27,379 bases of DNA from a virus, in IMG/VR virus record IMGVR_UViG_3300017697_000076, positions 1-27,379 of that record. The stretch is one strand, 5' to 3'. Made by a program: the position numbers and the translations under genes. The notes under the pieces are model-generated. The model saw only the letters and a program-made list of their open reading frames with translations. It made no database searches and was not told where the DNA came from. Shown here piece after piece: positions 15,701 to 23,882 of the stretch. Position 1 is the stretch's first letter. Each line of letters starts with the position of its first letter.

Positions 15701-18700
15701 CTGGAGGGTTCTCTTTAGAGAACTGAATGTTTTTATTATTTACTCTTGATTCTTGAGTTGTTTTACTTTTTGGCGAAACTGATTCACGTTGTTGCTCTCG
15801 TCGTTCAGCTGTATCCCCTTCTCTAATATCTCTAGATACTCTTTCTGGTCTGGTACGTCCCTGTTCCCTAGGCTTAGCCATGTTTTGAGAAGCGCGTTCA
15901 TCTCTAACTTCGAGGTCGCTAGTTTCGAAGCGCTCTCCAATAGGCCGTATTTGTTGTCTTCTTTTGCCATATTCATATATTTCTCCCGGCTGATTAATAC
16001 TATTTAAAAATTTAAAAATATCTTCATTGTCTTTTATTGATTTAATTACTGCTTTTTTAGTCGCAGTTAAACTACGAAGTTTTGATTTTTTACCACTTAA
16101 TAATGGTTGTTCTCCAAAACTTGCTGCTTCAAGTTGTCCCATAAGGCGTTGAAATTCAGCTGAAAAACCAGCCTCATGATCTCTTTCATAAAAATGAGCC
16201 ATCTCATGTAGCATTGTTCCTACCATTCCTACGCCCGCTTCTTCTGGCGAATTTGTAAACTCTACCGCACCCGGATTAACAAACATCCCTTGAAACGGTA
16301 CGCCACCTATATTTACTCCTCGAAAGCTGACATCAAAAGAAATGCCCACAACATTGTCAGCTAATTTATTGTAGTCTCTAGGTAACTTTCCTGATTGGCC
16401 TTCTTTAAGATTGCCTAACATTATAACTTGATTACGAAGAAGAAGAAAAGCCTCCCCAATCTCACTCATAAACTTATCAAATCGGCTTCCAAATTTTTCT
16501 CTGGCTAATTGGGTAATGGGTACAAATTCTTGATTATCTCCTAAGTTAACTGCTAGTTGGTCCTCTCCTATATCTCTCAACGAAGTTTCTAAATTATCGT
16601 GAATTATTACTTGATCGGCAGGTATAATGCCTTTTTCAATCTGAAGTCCCTCCGCACTTACTTCAACCTCTGCTATATCTTTTGCTGTTAATACTGGAAC
16701 TTTAGTTTTTTTATCTATTAGCTTCCCGGCTTTAGTTACTTCTAAATCTTGTTTTGTTTCAATAACATCCTGTGCATTTTTTTCTTCGGTTTTAGCTAGA
16801 GAGGGTATATCTTCGGCTATTATTGACCCGTCTTTTTGTTTTTTCAAGATTTGAAATTTAGTATTAACTATGCTGTTAAATTGATTAGTTAGGTCTAATT
16901 GGCCAAATTCTTTTTGCAAATAACTTTTCATTAATTCTAAATCTCTTTCAGCTTCAGGTATAAGCGACTGCCTATTATTGGCAAAAGGATACCCTTTTTC
17001 TCCTGGTTGTATTTTAGATTTAATGTCTATATAAAATTTACGTTGTATAAGGTCTCCAAATCTATCTTTTGGGTTGACTCTTAATTCACTTTCAAATTGA
17101 AATAGTCCGTTAGAAAGTACAACTATATTTTTTTGATAGTAACTAGGATATTCAACTTCTTCTTTAGACACGATAATTTTTGCAGTCCCCCACGGAAACT
17201 CCACATCAATATTAGTGGCAAAGTCTTCTGAAGGAAAGTTTGCGCCTATGGGTACAAGTTCTGCTGAAGCTGAGGCACCTTGAAAACGTACTTCTATGTT
17301 AGATTTTTTTATTGTGTTTCCATCAGGTGAAGTTGAAAATAAAGGGCTTTCTGATAATTCTGGATAGCCACTTAAAAACGGTTCTATATCAATTTCTTCA
17401 TCTGCTTGAGTATCACGAGATTCATAAGTTTCAGGTATTTTAACTTCAACTATAGTGCCACGCCCTTCAGGAAACAATCTCATGTAAGGCTGTAAACTGT
17501 CATCGTTTAGCTCTTGATTAGTTAGTCTATAATCTTCTTTAGTTCTAGCCTCTTCTCTTTTTATTATTATCTTATTATATTCTTCTGGAGAATACGCCAT
17601 AATGGTTCCTTCGGGAAGAGGAATACCCTCTTCTACGCTTTTGTTTAACGCCTCACCGGTACTTATTAATTCACTAATTACTCCGTCATTCATAGTAACA
17701 ACGTTAATACCTTCATTACCAAATAAAAATTGGGCTTTAGCCACACCAAAACCACCGGAAGCATCAGGGTCTTTATCGCTTCCTCCCAGAGTTATAAAAG
17801 TAGTACTTAAAGTTTTAGGAGTCATCCCCTTGCCGCTGTCTTTTACTGACACAACACGGTTTTCATTTCCATAATCTTTAAAAATGAAAGGCCTACCTAT
17901 TGTTATCTCAATGTTGCCCTTTTCTATAGTTCCTTTAGCGAGTAAACTTTTAAGGCTGTCAGCTGCATTTTGTAACAATTCTTTTACCGTTACTGCAGCC
18001 GAGTCACCCTTTGCGTACATATTTGAACCAACTATTTTCATTATTCGTTTAACATCTAGTGCTGCTTTAGCTTCTACATTTTTAGACATCTGCAGAGCTG
18101 GAGTACCTGATGTACTTGATGCCAGTGACTTACCAGTACTCTCTGCTAGAGAAACTCTTAAAGAGTTTAAGATCATGTCTTGTATGTCAACGTCGCTAAA
18201 ACGATTGACGTCGTATATTCCCAACCTGCGTAGAAAGTTTTTAACTGCCCCTACCATACGTCTAAACAATGTGTTGTTTGGTGCACGCTCGCCTAGCTTA
18301 GCCATGACCTCTTGTAAGAAAGGCTTACTGTCTACTTCAAATTCTGGGTACAGCTCTTGCACTTCACCAAAGAGCGCATCTATATCTGCGTTTTGTTTTC
18401 TTAAAGTTTTAAGGCGATTTAATAATGCGGTGTAGTCTTTACCCACCATACGTTCCAACCCGTAATGCTCGCCTATCTCATGTAATAATATGCGACGCCC
18501 TTGACCTTTTTCTATGCGGTTAGCTACTATATAAGAAGTCTGAGTATTTGAATCATAAGCGCCATTAGCCGTAGAAGACATTTTAATATTAGCCGGCAGT
18601 TGACTTACGTCATCTACAATAACTAACTTGCCGCGTTTTATTGTGTCAATAACGTTGTTACCAAACTCTTTTACAAGTTCTGCTAATACTGTCGCTGCGG

Positions 18701-20963
18701 TTTGTCCCGTATCTTTTATTCCAGCTCGTGATTCTTGTGTGTCTTCAAAATTAGCAGCGTCGCGTGGGTCTTGTTTAAAAACAGATCTATTCATAGAATT
18801 TATTTGGGCCGACTGTCCTGGGCGATTAATTCTATTTATAAGCTGGCTAAATTCGCGACCTCTTGAAGTAGTTACGTCTTCTCCTAAAAACTCCTCTGCT
18901 TGTTTTAAGTAATTCTTAGATATAATAGTCCCAGACCGAGTGCTCATTGCACCCTCAGATGCGACGTCGCTTTCTTCCATTTTTTTATGTTGGTCAATAA
19001 GTTTTTGAGGTATAGGTTTGCCTTCAAAGGTGTACGTTTTAGGGGGAGCAGCTCGTGATTCTTGAAACCCTAGCTCCTGATCAATTTGATCTACAAGTTC
19101 TCCAGTAATCCCTAAATCTTCTTTTGCTTCTGTTAAGCGTTGTTTATTTTCAGTACTTAGTTCAGCAAAAGGAATTTCCGAGATAGACATTGCTTCCCAA
19201 GTCTCTTCTACTGTTTCTTCTAATGCAGGATTGACGACTCCCTCTCCTCCTCCAACTGGTGAAACAACAGGGTCACTTGCTCCCACTTCTCCTCCGACAA
19301 GTTCTGTAGTTCCTTCGGCAACTCTGTCTGTGGCCCCGCCAAGTACTTCAGTGCTGCCTCCAAAAGTTTCTTCTCCGAATTCTGTAGCATCAGTTTGTGT
19401 CTCATTTACGGGGGCCTCCTGTGTTGGCGGTTGATAATTAGCTTGTTCTATTTCATCTAGCCCATTGTAATACGCTATACCTTCTTCAAGTGTCATACCT
19501 TCTGGAGGTCTAAACCCTTCATAAGGTAGTTCTGGAGCTGCTTTTGTTTGCACTTCTTCTACTACTGGTTTTTCTCCTGCTATTTTGGCTGCTATTCCTC
19601 TAATTACACCTTTACGAAACACTTCACCATTTACAAAGCTATTTATTTGCTCTCGTTGTTTTTCAGTAATTGGAGCACTAGCACTCCCCTCATTAATTCC
19701 TTTTACCCATTCGTTTGAACCACTAGGTCCTTTTTCCCATAAATAATAGTTGCCAGTGCTATCTACTGCAATATCTGATGTATCTACAACTCTTGTTAAT
19801 CGGTTTAACTTTCCGCCTTCTACATTATTTTCTGCTAGATAATTTTTAGTTTCTACGGGTGTCGGTTCTTTCTTCATATTCTTTTTAGCTTCTTCTTCTG
19901 TTACATCTGCAATTGCTTTTGTTTTTAATGCATTCTCTTGTAAGTCGCTTTGTTTAGGCTCTTCCTTAACTTCAGGCTCTGTCTTTTTAGGCTCTGCGGG
20001 GACTCTACCAAATGGCTCGCTTATGCCTCTAAATGTACCGCCAGCGACTGCACCACGTACCGCTGACTCCATAACTCTATCCCAGTCTTCACTGTCAAAA
20101 TACTGCGAGTTCCCAGCAACAAAGTTTTCTGCACTAATACTAATAGCTTCTTGAGCACCTTCAGTTAAAGCTTCTGCACCAGAACCCTTGGCTATGCCCG
20201 ATAATACTGATTTAGTAATACCCGGACGTGTACCAGATCTTCTTAATACACTAGCTGCTAACGCAGACTTTTCAAATGGAGTAATATTTTTAAGAATAGT
20301 AGAGGGTAATACGGAGTCTAAAGCAGCTGCAGCTGCTCCAAATAAAACAGCGGTGCCTGTAGCAAGTTCGCCTGTTTCTTCGTAAATATTTTTAAATACT
20401 TCAGGTGCATTTAACGCATAAGACCCCATGTATACACCGATGCCTTGAGCCGCTGCTTGTCTTTTAACTAACTCGGTTGCAGCTAATTTACCGGCACCTA
20501 TACGAGCTACTTGAGGTGCTGCAGCGCCAGGAACTAACATAGTAGCTAAGTTGGGTATTTGTTCAAAGACAGTCTCTGCACCAAATTTTATTGCGCTTCC
20601 AACGCTATCTACATCTTTGTAAGATTTAATTTGAGGGGCATATTTTCTTTGAATAAGTTCTTCTGAAGCTTGCGCTTCTTGCATTTGACGTTCAGCAAAT
20701 TCATCAAACCCTAATGTTTTACCTACCATTGCAGGAATAACATCACCGAATCCAGATTTTAATCTTTCTGTACCACGACTAAAAGCTTTACTTGCAGCTG
20801 TGCCTAATGAATAGTTTCTTTCTCCAGTATCAACGTAAGGAGCAGCACGACGTTGAGCTGCTATTTGAAGTGCCGCTTGTTGAATAGTTTCAGGAGTCGC
20901 ATTTGACGGCCCCATAACTCTTATAGACTGCCCGTTTGGCAGTGTTGTAGTATATACAGGCAT
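12765..20963 (-). CDS. Giant polyvalent virion protein with GHKL ATPase, zincin motifs and PLxRFG end
   Basis: A 2732-residue protein in one frame. Residues 1-38 (LPNGQSIRVMGP, then NATPETIQQAA) resemble the small N-terminal domain seen on many phage proteins. A hydrophobic, Ala-rich part follows at about 130-230, then an acidic linker to about 640. Residues 828-833 are HEIGEH in LLHEIGEHYGLE, a zincin-like motif of polyvalent proteins. A GHKL ATPase covers about 960-1430: N-box Glu995/Asn999 (KELLQNAADS), Asp1042 in VKDSGKGM, and GGFGVAKAQ at 1070-1078. HEMAH at 1586-1590 is a second zincin. A basic linker, long coiled coils, a hydrophobic segment (SALVNATQLAIIVYPTLVAE) and a PLDGFLQIFGF motif (2617-2627, PLxRFG type) follow. 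It probably enters the cell with the DNA, like T7 gp16 (inference). Confidence 0.88.
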   Translation of the reverse strand: MPVYTTTLPNGQSIRVMGPSNATPETIQQAALQIAAQRRAAPYVDTGERNYSLGTAASKAFSRGTERLKSGFGDVIPAMVGKTLGFDEFAERQMQEAQASEELIQRKYAPQIKSYKDVDSVGSAIKFGAETVFEQIPNLATMLVPGAAAPQVARIGAGKLAATELVKRQAAAQGIGVYMGSYALNAPEVFKNIYEETGELATGTAVLFGAAAAALDSVLPSTILKNITPFEKSALAASVLRRSGTRPGITKSVLSGIAKGSGAEALTEGAQEAISISAENFVAGNSQYFDSEDWDRVMESAVRGAVAGGTFRGISEPFGRVPAEPKKTEPEVKEEPKQSDLQENALKTKAIADVTEEEAKKNMKKEPTPVETKNYLAENNVEGGKLNRLTRVVDTSDIAVDSTGNYYLWEKGPSGSNEWVKGINEGSASAPITEKQREQINSFVNGEVFRKGVIRGIAAKIAGEKPVVEEVQTKAAPELPYEGFRPPEGMTLEEGIAYYNGLDEIEQANYQPPTQEAPVNETQTDATEFGEETFGGSTEVLGGATDRVAEGTTELVGGEVGASDPVVSPVGGGEGVVNPALEETVEETWEAMSISEIPFAELSTENKQRLTEAKEDLGITGELVDQIDQELGFQESRAAPPKTYTFEGKPIPQKLIDQHKKMEESDVASEGAMSTRSGTIISKNYLKQAEEFLGEDVTTSRGREFSQLINRINRPGQSAQINSMNRSVFKQDPRDAANFEDTQESRAGIKDTGQTAATVLAELVKEFGNNVIDTIKRGKLVIVDDVSQLPANIKMSSTANGAYDSNTQTSYIVANRIEKGQGRRILLHEIGEHYGLERMVGKDYTALLNRLKTLRKQNADIDALFGEVQELYPEFEVDSKPFLQEVMAKLGERAPNNTLFRRMVGAVKNFLRRLGIYDVNRFSDVDIQDMILNSLRVSLAESTGKSLASSTSGTPALQMSKNVEAKAALDVKRIMKIVGSNMYAKGDSAAVTVKELLQNAADSLKSLLAKGTIEKGNIEITIGRPFIFKDYGNENRVVSVKDSGKGMTPKTLSTTFITLGGSDKDPDASGGFGVAKAQFLFGNEGINVVTMNDGVISELISTGEALNKSVEEGIPLPEGTIMAYSPEEYNKIIIKREEARTKEDYRLTNQELNDDSLQPYMRLFPEGRGTIVEVKIPETYESRDTQADEEIDIEPFLSGYPELSESPLFSTSPDGNTIKKSNIEVRFQGASASAELVPIGANFPSEDFATNIDVEFPWGTAKIIVSKEEVEYPSYYQKNIVVLSNGLFQFESELRVNPKDRFGDLIQRKFYIDIKSKIQPGEKGYPFANNRQSLIPEAERDLELMKSYLQKEFGQLDLTNQFNSIVNTKFQILKKQKDGSIIAEDIPSLAKTEEKNAQDVIETKQDLEVTKAGKLIDKKTKVPVLTAKDIAEVEVSAEGLQIEKGIIPADQVIIHDNLETSLRDIGEDQLAVNLGDNQEFVPITQLAREKFGSRFDKFMSEIGEAFLLLRNQVIMLGNLKEGQSGKLPRDYNKLADNVVGISFDVSFRGVNIGGVPFQGMFVNPGAVEFTNSPEEAGVGMVGTMLHEMAHFYERDHEAGFSAEFQRLMGQLEAASFGEQPLLSGKKSKLRSLTATKKAVIKSIKDNEDIFKFLNSINQPGEIYEYGKRRQQIRPIGERFETSDLEVRDERASQNMAKPREQGRTRPERVSRDIREGDTAERREQQRESVSPKSKTTQESRVNNKNIQFSKENPPGGVNPTQDNALFKYAGQVQQKMPTPTKEYIKGVWDKITELPTSIKDAWTGMLGLQAMIDLYDKYLPSIKKLMNTLERRAAEVETTRAEVDVLGNLGMDIIQGKERQLIEYDEKTGQVKIDDNGQVVLTDKTTSKKYTDGQLKNWEQTTYKLSERDIDPRDQANFTDPDVMKFFNLPPELQALSIAYTEKFEQYGNNLLDAYKTAAEKAVQKDESAQEVVERVVKEFTENRLKFYHPFRRRGDYVLSYVSDKDLAEHNQIMEEIDNSEESSDQKAFRKAKEFKRYQPLVQTSRYETKAAYVEAAVRQGSADGITVLKAEIDPENKSLRVSGEGAVGIMQEVTSILQKTDEEGKPIVDEAVIKEVAGLFLDALPSQSIKQQSRQRLGTGGYIEDVVGGFIDLGARMATQVANLKYIPEINDNIKDVNNENAEMQAELDPTNPEDVSLQTSLSSAVNRLEDSKSFFHNPVAGPISSRFAYLSYLTSIAGNVSSALVNATQLAIIVYPTLVAEYGFGTANRVMGQAFSYYFGGGKDSNRGFLPDQSFGMKDGKLRTDLPEDLQQLYKTGIDNSVFRRGVGYELTEMRKTNAKDFVGTKAKFDALMGWMFQNTERMNREVTYIAGYLAAKEKGDSFEVAEEKSREFTRRSHGTALPEIGPKFFQQGFGKVMFTFKRYGHAMLHLLFKSFNDAYRGESKEVRNIARKQILGIYGASFTFAGLQGVPLYGFTQALAEMMYAMFGDEDEPFDFEESTREIFGDIGYRGPLNKLLNVDIASRTGFANLIWREDPRRVSEVGLMQYVLEQGLGPSFSYGLSVNRGLQDMARGNIYRGIEQTLPAFARNPLKAIRYATEGAVNRKGAEISPLNPLDGFLQIFGFTNEDLSLQYARNQSMKQAEKNFNARRSGLLTAAYLARKNGDFDMMREVQSKINDFNRSTIGSANPITGSTLKRSYKNREDSINNSVGGITLNKRIETAVREDMGS
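15740..15976 (-). CDS. Candidate nested gene in the giant gene, +1 frame (78 aa)
   Basis: A 78-residue frame read in +1 relative to the giant gene, covering its residues of about 1663-1742, a basic disordered linker after the second zincin. ATG at 15976 has GGGAG six bases upstream (complement at 15983-15987). The product is a hydrophilic, helix-rich protein: KYGLLESASKLATSKLEMNA, then LLKTWLSLGNRD, then QKEYLEILEKGIQ and FRQKVKQLKNQE, which looks like a natural amphipathic helical protein. Against it: low-complexity linkers have few stop codons in other frames, and an antisense frame is open here too. I recognise no family. Confidence 0.38.
   Translation of the reverse strand: MNMAKEDNKYGLLESASKLATSKLEMNALLKTWLSLGNRDVPDQKEYLEILEKGIQLNDESNNVNQFRQKVKQLKNQE
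19220..19405 (-). CDS. Candidate nested gene in the giant gene, +1 frame (61 aa)
   Basis: A 61-residue frame, again in +1 relative to the giant gene, within its acidic Gly/Thr/Glu linker (residues of about 520-582). ATG at 19405 follows a perfect AGGAGG at nine bases (complement at 19415-19420). The product reads like a real small phage protein: KKLLEAALKYLAG, then LPKELQNLSEEKWEQV, then TLLFHQLEEERESSILH, two amphipathic helices joined by a Pro-containing loop. The giant frame here is repetitive and probably disordered, so it could tolerate overprinting. The Shine-Dalgarno bases also encode Gln-Glu-Ala of the giant protein, so chance is possible. Confidence 0.45.
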   Translation of the reverse strand: MRHKLMLQNSEKKLLEAALKYLAGPQTELPKELQNLSEEKWEQVTLLFHQLEEERESSILH

Positions 20964-20971
20964 ATTAGTTT

Positions 20972-22570
20972 TTAAACCTCAGCGTATGTTTCTCCATTAA
21001 CCATAGTGGCTCCTGGAGTAGGCCCTAATTCTGGGTAAAATTGCATAACAACTTTTTCTTCTATTTCTGCTAATGTCTTTAAGTCTATGGTAGTTCTGTC
21101 TTGACCTAAAGCTTCTAATTGTGCATCTACAGCTGCTCTAAAGTCCATATCCTGTGATAATTCGGCTCTAAATTCAGCTAGTTTAAGTCGCCTTTCCTGA
21201 TTAAACTCGTATAAATTTTGCCTCATTTTAGCGTCTGCTAGTAATTCAGCTGATTGTCTAGCTGCATCTGCTTCGTCGAGCTCTACTAAACTGGCTACGC
21301 CGGTACCTAAACCTGCTCCAATATTAGTTAATGCAAACGGTGATTCTCCTGCCATAGTTTTAGCGCCACCTAATGCAAGTGCAAGGTACGCTCTTCGTTT
21401 TGCCGCAGCATCTCGTTTTGCTTGTTCCGCGTCAAGCTCTGCTTGATTTTGAAGTCTTGTTTTTTCCATTCTATCTAACTCAGCTTGAGAAGCTGCTGCT
21501 TTTTTAGCTGCATCAGCTGCTAGCCTTGCTGCTTCTTCTTCTTCGGTTTCGCCAAAGTATTCAGAGAGTCCATATCCTAGACCGCCAAGTCCTAAAAGTG
21601 ATTCTACAGGGTATCTTGTAGCAGCTGTTTTAGCACCACGTGTAAGTGGTCCAACGCCCTGCCCAGCTCCTCTAAGCGTTGCTATTCCAGCTCGTGTTAA
21701 GGGGCCTTTATCCGGGCTAGTTGATCTGTATAATTCTTTAGCTTTGTCTTTAATTTTTTGTGTTGGAGAGCGAGTATCTTTAAACTGATTAGCTTTTTCT
21801 AAAGCTGTTTGAGGCGGAGTTTTTTGTTTTTTTAAAAACGCGTCTTGTTCTTTCTTAGTTAGTTTTTTCTTTGGAGTAGCAGGGGGGGTCGTCGCTTTTT
21901 TCTTTTTAAATTTATTGTATGTATCTACTATCGGTTTTTTAAGAGGTTTTAAAAACTTAAGAAAACCTGGAAGCGGAATTTTATCAACAAGACCGCCTTT
22001 ATCAAAGTTCTGTTGCCCTTGCATTTTAGCTAAAAAATTAGGATCTTCAGCTGAGCCTAGTTCAGGCGAATAAAACAAAGCGCCTAATCCTGCACCTTTT
22101 ATATAAGGAGAAGCTACACCAGCTGCTTTTAATAGCGCGGACCCACCTACTTCTGCAACTAAGTCAGGCTCTTGAGCCATTTCTGTTAGCATCTCCATAG
22201 CAGTATAATCTTCTACCTCCCCACCTTCTTCGTACCCAATGATGCCACCTTCAGCATAGTTCTGCCCTATGTTTGGCGCAGGTAAGTTAGCAATCCCAGT
22301 TTCTGTGATAGTGTCGGACACCATAGCTTCTTGTGGTCTAGGCATAGGCATTCCACCCATAGGCATTGTTTTTTGTACTAACTCATCTACTACGGTTTCT
22401 TGAGGAGCTTCTACCATTTGTCTTTGAGCAAATTGTTCTTTACGCTGTAACTCTCCGGCTACAAGATAAGGATTATATTGACCTGTAGGATTATTAAGGT
22501 AGTTAGCCAATGACTGCTGAGACATCTCCTGCAGATCATTTTCCTGTTGAATTATATTTTTAATACTCAT
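20972..22570 (-). CDS. Probable internal virion protein, Gly/Ala-rich with coiled coil
   Basis: A 532-residue protein with no recognised enzyme domain. Residues 1-100 are Gln/Met/Pro-rich. 104-117 has NYAEGGIIGYEEGGE, a short motif repeated in its neighbour. 140-170 is hydrophobic and Gly/Ala-rich. 200-290 is Lys/Pro-rich and basic, probably disordered. 343-395 is an Ala/Glu/Lys/Arg coiled coil (ETEEEEAARLAADAAKK), followed by a Gly/Ala segment and a second helical stretch (AKMRQNLYEFNQERRLKLAE). Such composition is usual for podovirus internal or ejection proteins. The start overlaps the preceding gene's stop (TAATG on the minus strand), and the giant gene starts nine bases after its stop. 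Confidence 0.75.
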   Translation of the reverse strand: MSIKNIIQQENDLQEMSQQSLANYLNNPTGQYNPYLVAGELQRKEQFAQRQMVEAPQETVVDELVQKTMPMGGMPMPRPQEAMVSDTITETGIANLPAPNIGQNYAEGGIIGYEEGGEVEDYTAMEMLTEMAQEPDLVAEVGGSALLKAAGVASPYIKGAGLGALFYSPELGSAEDPNFLAKMQGQQNFDKGGLVDKIPLPGFLKFLKPLKKPIVDTYNKFKKKKATTPPATPKKKLTKKEQDAFLKKQKTPPQTALEKANQFKDTRSPTQKIKDKAKELYRSTSPDKGPLTRAGIATLRGAGQGVGPLTRGAKTAATRYPVESLLGLGGLGYGLSEYFGETEEEEAARLAADAAKKAAASQAELDRMEKTRLQNQAELDAEQAKRDAAAKRRAYLALALGGAKTMAGESPFALTNIGAGLGTGVASLVELDEADAARQSAELLADAKMRQNLYEFNQERRLKLAEFRAELSQDMDFRAAVDAQLEALGQDRTTIDLKTLAEIEEKVVMQFYPELGPTPGATMVNGETYAEV

Positions 22571-23868
22571 TAACCCATTCCTCCGAGAGCACCATAAAGA
22601 CCGGCAATACCTGCTACACCGCCACCAATTTGAGAAGCTAAACTAGGGGCCGCTGCGTATTGAACATTGGTAGAACCTAATGCACCTGCATTACCTCGAA
22701 GAATATCACTAAGATATTGCATTTGATTTTTTTCATAATCTTCTTCTTCTTTAAACTGTTGATACTCAAGACTAAGTATTTCTTGATTTAGTTTTTGAGC
22801 TTCCTCAGCGTCAGTGCTTTGTGCCAATAAAGTTTTAAGTTCAGTTAATCGTTGATCGCCCGCAATAGTGGCTTGAGTTTTACCGCCTGTGAGTCCAGCT
22901 TCTAATCCAGCAAGTCCTAAACTTTTATCTAAGTCAGCTTCAAATTGTTCGCCTGTTTGTGTAAGTCTTCGAGCATCAATAGCAGCTTGAAGGTTAGCTT
23001 GATCTGCTGATAAATCTCTAGCTTGGTCTCTTTCAAATTGATCGGCCGCAAATTTAAATGCGTCTTGTTCGCCCTGATAACCTATCTTAGCTAATTGCGT
23101 TTGTAAGTCTCTATTAGCTTGACCTTCCATTAAAGCTTGTCTACCACCACCAAAAGTACCTCTTCTTATAGAACCCATACCTCTACCTGATTTAGCAATA
23201 GCTGCATCACGCCTAGCGTCTTCTTTGAGCATGTTTGTAACATTGGCTTGATAAGGATCCATATATTTAGCTGCAGCAGCTGCATCAAACTCAGCTCTAT
23301 CTGCCATACTTAAATCTTTTATTGCAGCGGCGTCATAACCTAAAGCACGAGATATACCTGTACCTGCAGTACCTAATCCTAAATCAGTGCCCGCACCTAC
23401 GTTACCTGCGCCTGTAGTATACCCAGTTGCAGTAGGAGTTAACCCAGCTACTTGGCCTTGTAATGTTTTTTGTTGATCAGTAAAACCCGCTAGTCGGTCA
23501 CCTTCATAAGGAGTAAACCCTTGAACACCCGTAACATACCCGGCATCATCTGTACTATAAACTTGTTTACCCGTCTGTTTTAATAGCTCTTCGTAGTACG
23601 GCTTAGCGTACTCAGGCAAGTTAGATGAATAGGTAGTTCCTGTTTGAGTAGAAGTACCTCCTCCGCTGCCGCCACCGCCTACGAACTCAATCAATCCTGT
23701 TGCAGGGTTTATAGTTCCTGAACCTCCTACCGATTTAAGTAGTTTAGATTCATAGTTATTAATATGAGCAAGTTGAGTATCGCCCATACGACCTTCAGCA
23801 GCTATATCTTTATATAGACGCTTAAGCAGCCATACTTTAATTTTTTTAGGTATTAACTTTAATAACAT
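22570..23868 (-). CDS. Probable internal/structural virion protein
   Basis: A 432-residue protein. The N-terminus is basic and amphipathic (LKLIPKKIKVWLLKRLYKDI), then GDTQLAHIN and GGSGTINPATGLIEF, a combination I associate with a conserved marine podovirus virion protein. A Gly-rich spacer (64-75) leads to SSNLPEYAKPYYEELL, and the central part (202-249) has YMDPYQANVTNMLKEDARR followed by RRGTFGGGRQALMEGQA. Long helices follow, and a Gly-rich hydrophobic tail (413-432) could insert in or cross a membrane. The start has GGAG eight bases upstream. It sits between the GNAT-like and polyvalent proteins, the position of ejection proteins in T7-like phages. Confidence 0.76.
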   Translation of the reverse strand: MLLKLIPKKIKVWLLKRLYKDIAAEGRMGDTQLAHINNYESKLLKSVGGSGTINPATGLIEFVGGGGSGGGTSTQTGTTYSSNLPEYAKPYYEELLKQTGKQVYSTDDAGYVTGVQGFTPYEGDRLAGFTDQQKTLQGQVAGLTPTATGYTTGAGNVGAGTDLGLGTAGTGISRALGYDAAAIKDLSMADRAEFDAAAAAKYMDPYQANVTNMLKEDARRDAAIAKSGRGMGSIRRGTFGGGRQALMEGQANRDLQTQLAKIGYQGEQDAFKFAADQFERDQARDLSADQANLQAAIDARRLTQTGEQFEADLDKSLGLAGLEAGLTGGKTQATIAGDQRLTELKTLLAQSTDAEEAQKLNQEILSLEYQQFKEEEDYEKNQMQYLSDILRGNAGALGSTNVQYAAAPSLASQIGGGVAGIAGLYGALGGMG

Positions 23869-23882
23869 TTTTATTACTCCAA

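Noticed and set aside
15789-16007. Plus-strand frame opposite the nested candidate at 15740-15976
   Set aside because: Ser/Leu-rich antisense translation without a ribosome-binding site; it only shows that this linker is open in several frames.
17884-18435. 183-residue plus-strand frame opposite the giant gene
   Set aside because: Its product is a Ser/Leu/Ala-rich translation typical of antisense shadows, with no domain or good ribosome-binding site, and it lies opposite the clearly coding GHKL and zincin region.
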